Shown one piece after another: positions 43,184 through 53,402 of a stretch of DNA of 64,000 nt (positions within the stretch are counted from its first letter, which is position 1; every line of letters begins with the position of its first letter). A model generated the notes under the pieces. The model did no database searches, was not told where the DNA came from, and was given only the letters and a program-made list of their open reading frames with translations. The translations under genes were made by a program, and so were the position numbers. Origin of the DNA: Heloderma charlesbogerti (lineage: Eukaryota > Chordata > Lepidosauria > Squamata > Helodermatidae); the NCBI GenBank assembly GCA_026122225.1, contig JANEZZ010001492.1, positions 2,063,001 to 2,127,000 of the forward strand, in the 5' to 3' direction.

Positions 43184-43321
43184 AAGGGCACAATACTGTG
43201 CATACTTAGACAGAAAAAAAGCCCTACAACTCCCAGCATTCCTCAGCCAGCATGCTGGCTGAGGAATGCTGGGAGTTGTAGGACTTTTTTCTGTCTAAAC
43301 ATGCATAGGATTGTGCCCTAA
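43184..43321. mobile_element. Long near-perfect palindrome (MITE)
   Basis: Two arms of about 68 bp meet at 43,252/43,253 (centre agccagcatgctggct). The left arm starts gggcacaatactgtgcatac and the right arm ends catgcataggattgtgccc. Only a handful of mismatches separate the arms, so the single strand could form a very stable hairpin. It carries the ctacaactcccagcattcc motif. The flank taagtcccactgaactgagt resembles AGGATTGCAGC MITE interior, so it may be nested in, or a derivative of, that family. Confidence 0.8.
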
Positions 43322-44940
43322 GTCCCACTGAACTGAGTGGAGGTTACTTCCAAGTAAACATGTCTGGGCTCATGCTGCTAGGCTTGTAAATAATTCATGT
43401 ATATCTTTGAAAGCGGTTCCACAAATTCTGCTGACTATCACTTCAGAGGCTTAAAGTCAAATGGCATTGATTCATTTAAGTATAGCCTTTGTGCTCCTTG
43501 AAAGCTTAGCAGATGTTTAAATTGTTTACTGCAAGTAAAAAAAAAGTCAGCATTTTACCAATTAATCACATCATAACATGTTCTGTAGGTGATGTTTTGA
43601 TTTGGAGCAATTTGTTAAATGGTACTTGAGGCTTGATATTTGTTTCCATCTGTTAGTAACTTAGCTAATATCAAATATAATTATTTCAGTATAGACAGTT
43701 GTTGCTGTATTGATCCCAGATAATAAGGGAAATGGTAATGTTACCTTTTCACTTTCTTTGGTGTAAAGAGTAAAAGATTTTCAAGTCACACAAAGATCTT
43801 TATATGCTGCTTGAAGGGTTTTCTTGAGTTGCATCCTGGATCTCTTTCTGTCGATGGGTGAGCTTCACTCAAGGATGGTGGCTCTGCCTGATATTTGGGG
43901 GTCCCCCTTTATATCACAGATCACCCTATTCAGCTGGGTCCCTGATCCTCTGTGTAGCATTTTCAGGGGGTTGGAAGTGCTGCTATGGGGAGGAGGGGAC
44001 GAAGAAGGCTACTTCTGCCAGCCCAGTTGCACATACCTAAATCTGGATCCATCCAACCCCATACAGTTATCTCATTCTTCATCCCAGTCCTAACAATGTT
44101 TACTTGAAAGTAAGCTCCATTTAGTTTGAAATTTATGTTGTTTGAATAAAACTATGTAACGAATTAGCAGTTTTGAACGGTGCAATAATTAATTCACATA
44201 TGCTGAAAGTGGGGTTTAATTCAACCCAGGCTTCAGTACTGTCACCTATTTTTCAATGCCAGAGACCAGTTCTGTAAAACGTAATGTGATAGGAAAGAGG
44301 AAAGGGACCTCTGAACATGTGCAAAGGGTATTTACTTCACTACTGAGAACATATAACATGTCACTATATACTGAAGATTAGGGAGAGTTTTCAGGGCAGT
44401 GAGTGCGACTGCTAGGGAGGTTTTGACGTGGCAACGCTTGCTTTTAAAATTAAGCACTTGGTCCCAGAAGGGGCAAATATAATCACCAAATATTCCACAG
44501 CGATCTTGGAAAAACAAAGCACAGTGCTTAAACCATGATGTGTTTTGTAGCAGAGTGATCCAGCAACCTAGCAATTCACAGGAGATGCCTAAAGCATAGA
44601 GCTGTACCTTCCAAATGTTATATCATCTGATGTTATTAGGTTTTTTGGTAAGTTCTGTTGAATATTGTAGGAAGAGTTCAAAGCTAGGAAATCTGGAATA
44701 CTTCCATAGCTGATTTGTCCATGACCCCATCGTATAGCTTGAATTACCATCACTGAAAGCCATGTCGGAGTGAGATCATTCACAAATTGTGTACAGGTGC
44801 TTCCCTGTCTTGAATCAACTTGGGACATTCCTACGGATGTCTTATTTTCAAATCCTCGGCTCCTAGGTATTGTGTGCTACGCTGTATGCATTGTAAAAAA
44901 ATAACACTTTGAAGGTGACTTTTCAGATCTTCATGGGAAG
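43322..44940. other. No recognised gene
   Basis: AT-rich; no exon or repeat was recognised beyond the MITE flank at 43,322-43,385. Confidence 0.35.
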
Positions 44941-45170
44941 CACTCGCCTGCTCAAACTCCCAAATTTTGTTTAGTTTAATCTAAGACAAGCCAAGATGGT
45001 TTGGCCTTAGGTTTTAAATATTCAATTTTAAGGGTTGTTGTTTTTCTGGATGTAACCAGTGGCTGTATTTTAGTCTGATATGTTTTAGCTTTATGGAGTG
45101 GTTCACTGTTTTGCAAATGACTGGTTGTCAACGCAATAAAATTAAAATTGAATTTAACACTCGCCTGCTC
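44941..45170 (+). mobile_element. 5'-truncated LINE with 13-bp target duplication
   Basis: cactcgcctgctc occurs at 44,941-44,953 and at 45,158-45,170. The 204 bp between end cgcaataaaattaaaattga attta. Perfect duplications of this length with an A-rich repetitive tail are typical of target-primed reverse transcription. The LINE clade was not identified. Confidence 0.7.
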
Positions 45171-45640
45171 CTAGATCTTTATTAGTACATTCAATTAATT
45201 TCTTAAATTTCTATTGTGGTAGTCATGTGGTTGAGGATACTATGCACTACATGCTACATTGCAAGTTATATGAAATACTAAGAGATAACTATCTAATGAG
45301 TAGTCTAGCACCTGTAACTAACCTTAATGAAATGGATAAAATTCTATTTTTGTTGTCAAATACATCCCAGTCTGTTATGTTTAATACAGCCAGATTTGTG
45401 ACAACAGCAGCCCAACTCAAATTAGCCCAAGAGGATAATCGTTTTGTTTAAGAAATGTGGTATCTGTGATCATATATTCTTGTAAGGCACTGAATATTTG
45501 TATATTGTTCATTGAATTTTAACTTCGTAATATAATTTTTTATTGTTAACTTCCTGTATTGTATCATTTGGTTGTTTGTTGTTGTTTTCTTTGGCTACAA
45601 CCTGTACTTGGTTGCCTAGTAAAATGAAATGGTTAAAAAA
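45171..45640 (+). mobile_element. Older LINE, C-terminal coding end and 3' UTR
   Basis: The frame at 45,227-45,451 reads VEDTMHYMLHCKLYEILRDN and ends SVMFNTARFVTTAAQL...NRFV. This resembles the Cys/His C-terminal region of several non-LTR retrotransposons ('C..G..EDTxHxLxxCxLY'). The UTR ends gttgcctagtaaaatgaaat and an A run. The element at 44,941 was inserted just upstream of the visible frame. The clade is uncertain. Confidence 0.5.
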
Positions 45641-46223
45641 AAAGTATATCCCACCTTTCCACCAAAAATGATGCTCAAGGTTTTGCTTTATGCGTTGCAG
45701 CTTCCCACTGCAAAAGCAGTCTTAAAGTGACTAACACAAGAAAGGATACTAAAACATTCCAGAGTGAACAGAAGACAAAGTCAATATAAACCATAATCAG
45801 TATAACACAACACAAATATAAATAGAATAAATTTAATTTTAAAAACACAGTGCTAAAAGTCTTCATCCACAATACATAAGTCAAACAGCCAAATCTTCCT
45901 CATTCATTTGTACCCTGCTATTCCCCACAAAAGGAACCCCAGTAAAAGCTAATACAATGACATCAAATACATTATGAAAAGACAACCATATGAAAAATTA
46001 TCTGACAATAGAAATACTACCATATACAAACATTCAGTTCAAGACTTAAATACCAAGTCAGTTAATAAATACAAAATTCATAAACATAGAAACAAACAAG
46101 GGGCTAATAAAATACAACCCATATTGTTGCCAAAAACTCATCCCCCACTCCCAGCAGCTCAGATACCTGCCTGTCCTTCCTTGAAGGTAATCGTATTTAA
46201 TTCTGTTATCACATCTTTATTTA
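45641..46223. other. Possible antisense LINE tail; otherwise unrecognised
   Basis: aagtatatcccacctttcca near 45,642 resembles the reverse complement of a LINE or SINE 3' end ('gaaaggcgggatata'). The A-rich sequence that follows gives a long open frame without protein character. Confidence 0.3.
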
Positions 46224-46644
46224 TCAGATGTGATCACCAGTGGTGGTGCAAGATGGCCCACCCCCTGAGATGGGAGGATGCATGCTGCTGCTCAGCCCCC
46301 ACTGCTGCCACCTGCCCACTCCGTTGCCCCTGCCCCATACAGGTAGTGTCCAGGGCCACCTCACAATGTCTCCCTTTGAGGACACTCCAAAGTGTGGCAT
46401 TAGCAGGGAGCTTGCCTGCCTGATCTCTTAGTCTGGGAGAGTCCTCAGAGCAAGAGATCAGGGGGGTGTTCCAAGGGATCCTGCTGGCTGTTGCTGAGGC
46501 ATGTGCTGGTGAGTGGGGCTGATGCAGGGGTGGTGGCAGTGCCCACAGGGGCTCTCCAGGCAAGGGAGGGTGGACGTATTCGCCCCCTCCTGCTCCGCCA
46601 CCTGAGGAGGGTATTCAGCCTGCTGATAAATTTGTCAGATGTGA
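46224..46644. mobile_element. GC-rich insertion between 10-bp direct repeats
   Basis: tcagatgtga occurs at 46,224-46,233 and at 46,635-46,644. The ~401 bp between are GC-rich against AT-rich flanks. They contain a hairpin core (cctgatctcttag... and aagagatcaggggg) near 46,419-46,465. The inverted arms are imperfect. Probably a transposed element, family unknown. Confidence 0.5.
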
Positions 46645-47019
46645 ATGGAATAGTAATGAATGGGAAAGGGTTGTAGAACTGATAATATATTGTTTCTTAA
46701 AAATTTTGATGGAAAAAGGAAACAAAATATTAGATATGCTATGTACTACACCCCAAATCCGTGTAATCATACATGAACAAGTCCCATATGTAGTAAAACT
46801 GAAGTACTTAGGAGACTGTTGGCAGGTTCACACATGGAAGTAGACCACTTGATTCCTCAACACTTGAAGGCTGGGAACTGAATGTGTGAACTGACTTTGC
46901 TGAGGTGTGTTTGAAGGAGCCCTGTGTGATATGAAAATTCTCTTTGTGATGCTTCCATTGTACATAAATGTTCACATTATTGCAGTCCTGAAGTGAATTA
47001 ACATGCATGCATTATGAGC
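46645..47019. other. No recognised feature
   Basis: No exon or repeat was recognised. Confidence 0.35.
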
Positions 47020-47170
47020 TAAGCCAGTGCAGCTCCATGGACAGTCTAGGACTTAGACCTCTAAGATGTGTGCTCACATTCAAATCTTTGCTCAGCCCTT
47101 GCTTCGCAGAGCAAGTTCTCACTGTCTCTTAACCTCAGTTTCCCACTAGTGAAATAGAGTAAAACATCTA
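47020..47170 (+). mobile_element. MIR-like SINE
   Basis: Contains cattcaaatctttgctcagc, then ctgtctcttaacctcagttt and cccactagtgaaatagagta, the typical sense-strand order of MIR/CORE-SINEs. Confidence 0.62.
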
Positions 47171-47204
47171 TGTATGTGAGCAGTGCTGGTCCCAGGTTTT
47201 TTTT

Positions 47205-48220
47205 CATGGCCCTTGGGTGAGGCACCCCTTCGGTAAGTCTACTTTCTCATAGGGATGTCAGAGAATTTCTCCACGAATCTCCGGGAGGCCGAATGCCAAT
47301 GCATTCGGCCCCCCGAAATTGGTGGAGAAACGGTCCGCCACCCCCCTCCGGAATGGGACTTACCTTTGGCGAATGTCCCTGGCACTGGCGGCTCCCAGCA
47401 GCGGTGCGGTGGCCGGTCTTCCGACCGGCTGCCGCCGCCACCATTTCCAAGTAAAAAAAACAACAACAAACGTGATAGGCTACGTAAAGATTTACGTAGC
47501 CTATCACGGCTAGATTTTCAAAAAACACCGTGATAGGCTACGTAAATCCTTACGTAGCCTATCACGGCTGACTTTGGGGGGGGAAGCGCATACGCAAATG
47601 GCGGTGCCCATGGGAGCCGCCATTTGTGTTCCTTATTTGGGCATGTGTAGTCTACGTAAACATTTATGTAGATTACGGCGAAAATAAGGGCAACGCAAAT
47701 AGCGCCAATTGCGTACGCGCTTCCCCCCCCCCCAAAGTCAGCCGTGATAGGCTATGTAAGGATTTATGTAGCCTATCACGGCTGACTGCAGGGACGCAAA
47801 CGGCGGCAGCTAGAGCCGCCGCCATTTGCATCTCGGCAGGAGACGAGATTCGCAGCCAGAGGGACGGGGCGCCTCCCCTCCAGCCAGAATTTCGGCGGGG
47901 AGGGATGGGGCGCCTCCCACCTCGCCCAGAATTTCGGGGGGAGGGATGGAGCGCCTCCCCCCCACCGTGAAGCAAGCTGCGGGATAAGGTAAGGGACTTT
48001 CGTCCATCCCTACTCTCACCATCACTGTTGCCAGCTGTTATCATTTCTTCTCCTTTCTCTCATCGTTGCTACTACATGCTTGCTCGACAGGCAGAGAACC
48101 AGTGAGCAAGTAGGCAGTGGCTCTACTCAGTAGGAGGGGCGACTCCAAGGAGCTCTTGGCAGTGGGCCCCTGCTAAGGTGTGAGCCCTCGGCAGGTGGTC
48201 AACCCTGCCTAAGTTTTACA
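47205..48220 (+). repeat. Unclassified interspersed repeat, copy 2, split by a hAT-like element
   Basis: The left part (47,205-47,249, ending ggtaagtctactttctca) and right part (48,013-48,220, starting ctctcaccatcactgttgcc) together match 25,510-25,860. That copy runs through the same point without interruption. Confidence 0.65.
47250..48012 (-). mobile_element. Hairpin-array hAT-like element, copy 5
   Basis: Runs from TAGGGATGTCAGAGAATTTC to CGTCCATCCCTA, in the same orientation as copy 4, with both ends present. Four hairpins lie at 47,469-47,510; 47,527-47,568; 47,642-47,679; 47,741-47,782. The second and fourth are themselves arms of a larger inverted repeat (gctgactttggggggg against cccccccaaagtcagc). 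Flanks ctttctca and ctctca suggest an imperfect target duplication. No transposase. Confidence 0.87.
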
Positions 48221-49072
48221 AGGGCCCTGTATGTAAGTAAAGGTTGAACCAATCAGACTTCAGACAAATGTAATTATTGCTTATAATGTGACAATCCTAT
48301 CACTTGATAAACTTGCTAATATGACAGGTGCTATATAAGAAAATATTCTCTGAAATAGAACCAGGCTGGCATCTGAAATCCCTATTTCCCAGATGAAATA
48401 TTGTGATGTCCGGTTTATTTATTATTAATATTATATTTCACTTACACTGGGACTTATTCACACACCGTATGACTTTCTTTTTAGTGTGTATTTCTCTTGG
48501 AAGTCCCACCTTCTCACTGCACGTTCTCCTAGAACAGGAATATATTCTGGGTTGAATGTGCGTCCCTCCCCGCACACCATTTTCCAATCATGATGTGAAG
48601 GACAATAAACGAGCTACTTAAAAACAAAGCTTGTTTTTTTTTTCTTTTGTTTGAAACTTGTGATGCTAATACTCCTTAAGGGACTCTCGCCTTCAGTATT
48701 TTTCTTAATTTAAATTCATTTCAAAATATGTATAAAATACAAAAGTACACTGTGTCAGGCTTCTAACAACACACTTTGCATTGAGTTCAGGGTTTGTTTG
48801 TTTTAAGTAAGGCTTATTTTTTCCAGGTGGAAGAAAACTAAGAATTAGTTGTCAGTTTTAGTTGTATAAAGCAACTTTAAAAAAACACAATTCTTCATGG
48901 TTTTAATATATCCAAGTGTGAATTTAAACATAAAGTTTAAAATATTTTCACATTTTAGAGGGGCAGGTTTTCTGAGATGAGTATGAGAGAAATGCCTTCA
49001 TCTTTCCATTCTGCTTGTATGTTTTCTTACCACCACCACTCCATAATGTGTTATTAGAAATTTGATTTATCC
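48221..49072. other. AT-rich sequence, no recognised gene
   Basis: No exon or repeat was recognised. Confidence 0.35.
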
Positions 49073-49227
49073 AGTTAAACCAGGCTTCCCCAGGTTGATG
49101 CCCTCCAGATATTTTGGACAACAACCTCCATCATATCCTGCCAGCATGGGTCGTGCTGGCTGGGGATAATGGTATTTGTAGTCCAGCACTTCTGGAGGGC
49201 ACCAGGTTGGGAATGTCTGAGTTAAAC
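49073..49227. mobile_element. hAT-like MITE with perfect 8-bp duplication
   Basis: The element runs 49,081-49,219, from CAGGCTTCCCCAGGTTGATG to GTTGGGAATGTCTG. It is flanked by agttaaac at 49,073-49,080 and 49,220-49,227. The arms carry ttttggacaacaacctcc and gtatttgtagtccagc. Confidence 0.88.
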
Positions 49228-51285
49228 CATTGTCAGCAATAGTTCTTAAGGAAGTTAGGACTGGGTTGCCTACTAAAAAAACACACACAAACCAGACCTG
49301 AAATGCATGTTTAAATTACAAGCTCAGCCTCATTCACATGTGTTAATAACTTCTTAGATCTCAATCCCTGAGGGAAATTTTCCCCAAATTGAGCAGTATA
49401 ATGTAACCACTTTTGTTGTATTTTAGCTAGAAAAACACTAATCTTTTTAAGTTAAACTTTGAAAACAGTAGGCCTATATATGGCTTACATATTTACCAGT
49501 CTTACCCCTGGTATTTGTTCCTTTTTAAACAGGTTTAAAGCAGATTCCCCACCCCGACCCCCTTCGTAGAAACAATTTGATTGCTATATTAGCCTGTTTT
49601 CTTTTTATAACTGATAATGTGGTTTCATAAATCTTTGACCTAGGGATAATGACTGATTACAGCAAATTTTAAAAAAGGGGTTTTACCTTACACAAATGAA
49701 GCCTCTCCAATTTTGTATGTATGTACAAATTTACAGGGGAGAGGACTGAGATGAAATGGAGTTTTCAGGGCCTGAACTTTGGTTGTGTGAATATCCTGCA
49801 CATAACAAAAACAAATATAGATCTATTTGTCTAGATTTCTACAACCATTACACAATGGAAACAGTGGTCCCTGTTTCCTACATTTTGGGTTATTCATACG
49901 GTTACATACCAGATTATTTTGATAAATGTGGGTGTGCTGTGTTTGATTTTCACCGTTTTATGCTTACAATATGTATTTTCTGGAGGGTAAAAATAATTTT
50001 CTAATGATAAGTCACATTGTTCTGATAAAACTGCCTGCTTAATTCAAGAAACGCTCTTTAAACTGCAAATGCTCCTTTAAAAAAAAAGTAATTCAATACT
50101 GTAGCAATCTTTTCTCCAAAGCAAAATCTGAGCTATTTCATAGCTCTGGGGCACATTTCAAGTTCTTTGACAGAAGAATGGGAAAAAGAGGAAATGTTCC
50201 TTTATGAGCAAGTAGAGGCAAATCTTCCCGTTTCAACAGAGATCTCTTGTCACATTTTCTTCAGCTTGCCAGAGGAATCTGTACACTATGAATCTGACAG
50301 GGGGCAGGTCTTGGCTGCCAGATCTGCAATCTGTTTACATGTGTTTCCTGTTCTACCCAATGGCAAATTCCAAATACATTCTAGAATCGTAGAAGTTGAC
50401 TCCATCTTCACCATAATGGGAAGACCTGAGTCTCTGAATGCAGCCTGTATTCCTGTCATCAAGAGAAACCATCAGCTTTCTTTTTTGGAGGAATGAAAAG
50501 AGAATGATATCCAGTAATCTAGTTAGCTGCATTTCTGTTGGATGTGCCCTAAATTTCACGCTCAGTTTTGGCCTCCTCCTTTGATAATCTCCAGAGAGCC
50601 CTTGGGTACAGAAAGCCATTATGTTAATTGGCTAGCAAATTTGTTAAATGTGCAGAATGGGCTAAAGGTCACTTCATATGCAGTATATCACAGTACAGAG
50701 AAGTGATAAGTGCTTGGTAGTGCTTTGATGCAACAGAAAAAAGGAAAGGCTGGCTGCATCTGCATGTAGGGACAAAGCTACGTTTTCAGGATAGTGCATG
50801 CTATTTTGTTACGGTTGTAGCCAGCCCAAGATGCATTGGTTGCAACTACAGCCCTTCTTTAAGCCTGGTGCTTTTGGTGTAGGTTTAAGTTTTAACCACA
50901 GAGATTTTTTTTTAATGGTAAGTGGTATATAAATATATAATGATGATGATGATGATTTAGGTAAACTGGGGTAAAGGGCCACCACGATCTTCTTTGCTTC
51001 TCTCTTGTTTGCCTGATACTAGCAGTCACAAGATCAGACCAAAAGCCTATCCAATCAAGCATTCTGTTCACACAGTGACCAACCAGATACCACAAGGAGC
51101 CCACAAGCAGGACAGGAGTGCAGTAGCTCCCTTCCACTCATGTTCCTCAGCAACTCATATACAGAGACATACTTCCTCGGAAACCGGAGGTAATATAAAA
51201 CCATTATTACTGGGAGCCGTTGGTAGCCATATACTCCATGAATTTGTCCAATCCCCTTTTAAAGCCATCCAATTGTTGGCTCTGA
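49228..51285. other. No recognised gene
   Basis: A (GAT)n run lies at about 50,940-50,957. A 109-codon frame at 50,167-50,496 shows no known domain. The rest is unrecognised. Confidence 0.35.
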
Positions 51286-51506
51286 CGAGTGGCGGCTGGT
51301 GACTCCAGTTCCAGAAGGGAAGTGATTCCATTCTGGGTTGTAGGTTCCACCAGCTAAAACTCTAAAGGTGCTATCCAAGGTGCTGAACCTAATGCCCCAC
51401 GTGGGTTCAGCACCCTGGAGAGCACCTTGAGAGTTTGGGCTGGTTGTAAATAAAACTCTGACTGAAACCACAACCCCTCCAGAACTGGAGTCACCAGCCA
51501 CCACTG
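51286..51506. mobile_element. Palindromic MITE with AGTGGYGGCTGGTGAC ends
   Basis: Starts gagtggcggctggtgactcc and ends ggagtcaccagccaccactg, an inverted pair. Arms converge near 51,400 (cccacgtgggttcagc). The ends resemble hAT MITEs of reptiles. No target duplication was visible. Confidence 0.7.
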
Positions 51507-52245
51507 ATTTTGCTTGTGGTAGCAAAATTCTACAGTTCAACCGTTCACTGTGTGAAGATCTCCTTTTCTCTGTCCCGAATTTCCCACCATTCATCTTTAT
51601 GGAATCATCCTGGGTACTAGCATCATGAGAAAGGCGAAAAACATCTCCCTATCCACTTCCTCAATCCATCCTCCATTGTACTGTCTCTGCTTCTGCTCAT
51701 TCCCTATTATAGTGCCTGATACTTTCCTGTTGTCTTCTACTAGTTCATGTTGTTTTTAAGTCTCTCTACTGTAACCTGCCCTTTTTTTGTCTGCTTTTCC
51801 TACTTGCAGGCTGTTACTGCTCTCCCTCTAAACTGCCGTATTATTTTGTACACTCTTCCTGTATGTTCTAATCAATAGCCCTCTCCCTAACACATGGCTG
51901 TCTGGCCTATATTCTTTCCACTCTGGTTCTTCCTGTTCCTTCCATGGTACATTCCTGCTACTTTGACCTGCTCACTATTTTTTACCACCTGTCTTTGCTG
52001 GCTCAGCATGTTTCTACTTCTTTTGGAGTAGCAAAACTCTCTAACTCTCTCTCTCATATGCCTTAGCAAGTCAAAATAAGCTAGTGCCACTGTCAGCCCC
52101 AGAACAGGCACTCCTCCGGGCTAGGAATCAGGCAAATGCCAGGAACTAGGTTTGGCTAGGCCATGAGCTCCCAAGATGCTGTGAATGGAGAGGGCGGACT
52201 TTCAGCAGAAGTCATTCAGCTGAATTAAGTTGTGCAGATTTTCAA
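51507..52245. other. No recognised gene
   Basis: Pyrimidine-rich in part. No exon or repeat was recognised. Confidence 0.35.
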
Positions 52246-52632
52246 TTAAGGATGTGTGAGAAATTTGTTGGGTTCACATTTAATGCGAACTTTCCAAAGC
52301 TGCACTTCCCGAATGCAGCTTATCTATTTTATTTCTAAAGTTTGCAATGCAGCTGGGAAAAAAAAGGGCATAAAGATACTTAAATTTCAAAAAATGTGTA
52401 TATTTGAAAAAAAATGTACAAAGGATTTATTCATTGCGAAATTGCTTTTAAAAAGCATACATTTGCAAAAGTGTGAGCAATGCACATAGTTTTAAAAATC
52501 CATAAAAAATCTATACAAATTTTCATGGGGATGAAATATCCCCCCCCCAAAAAAATCTGATACAGAAACAAGAAACAAGAAGAACTTAAAAGTGAAAAAA
52601 TGAGAACCTGAGTGAATTTGAGCTTGCCAACT
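52246..52632. mobile_element. AT-rich hAT-like element (396-bp family), decayed
   Basis: Starts taaggatgtgtgagaaattt followed by gttgggttcacatttaatgc, close to the start of 52,999-53,394. It continues with the same A-rich interior and ends near gagcttgcca. Ends are eroded; no duplication was seen. Confidence 0.55.
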
Positions 52633-52799
52633 TTAGTTTCAATGTCGGACATAACCAAACATGGCTTTTAAGTTGTGGTTCTGACCTGTTGAATGTTCAG
52701 TCCCCACCCTGAGGTCAGCTGGCAGAAATTTAAAGGAACAGTATCCTGTGCACTCTGGTGTCATTGGGAGGCCTCAAAGCATCCATTCTGCCATTTAAA

Positions 52800-52990
52800 C
52801 AAATTATTATTTATAACATGTTTATGTCACCCACCCTTCAGAAAAGCTCAGAAAGAGCACTCCCCACCTCCAGCATTCCCCTCGTAACAATCCTGTGAGT
52901 TAGGTTAGGCTGAGAGACAGTGACTAGCCCAAGGTCATCCAATGAGCTTTGAGGATTTACGTCCATCAGTCTAACCACTAAACTAGCTGA
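52800..52990 (-). mobile_element. Sauria-type SINE, antisense, diverged
   Basis: The plus strand reads aacaatcctgtgagttaggt, taggctgagagacagtgact, agcccaaggtcatccaatga and caaccactaaac-like sequence before the hAT-like element at 52,999. Confidence 0.7.
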
Positions 52991-53402
52991 TTCATTGTTA
53001 GGGAGAGGTTGGAAATTTGTTTGGTTCACATTTCAATGCGCGCTTATCTAATTTTGCACATTTGAACTGAAACTCGGTTATCCTTCAAAATCCGCAGTTC
53101 TCTGAATTTTGCAGTGCAATTTTCCAATAAAATGCATAGAAAAATGTGTATATTAGGAGAAAATAAACAAAAATGCTTATATTAGTGAAAATAAAGTTTA
53201 AAATGCATTATATTAGGAGAAATTGCTTGCAAAAATGTATGTCTCAGGAAAAAATGCATGAAAATACATGCATTAGCAGAAATGCACACAAACGTATATG
53301 AATTTTCATGCAAACTATATTCTCAATGTTTGTGACGAATCAAATTTAAGACTGAAAAATGAGGAACAGGAATTGACCAAATCATCCATCCCTATTCATT
53401 AT
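52991..53402 (+). mobile_element. AT-rich hAT-like element, 396 bp, with 8-bp duplication
   Basis: The element runs 52,999-53,394, from TAGGGAGAGGTTGGAAATTT to ATCATCCATCCCTA. It is flanked by ttcattgt and ttcattat (7 of 8). Most of the interior is repeated aaaatgcat(at)attaggagaaa units of about 30 bp. No coding capacity. Confidence 0.82.

Noticed and set aside
50167..50496. 109-codon plus-strand frame
   Set aside because: No domain recognised and no repeat or exon context. It cannot be supported without homology evidence.
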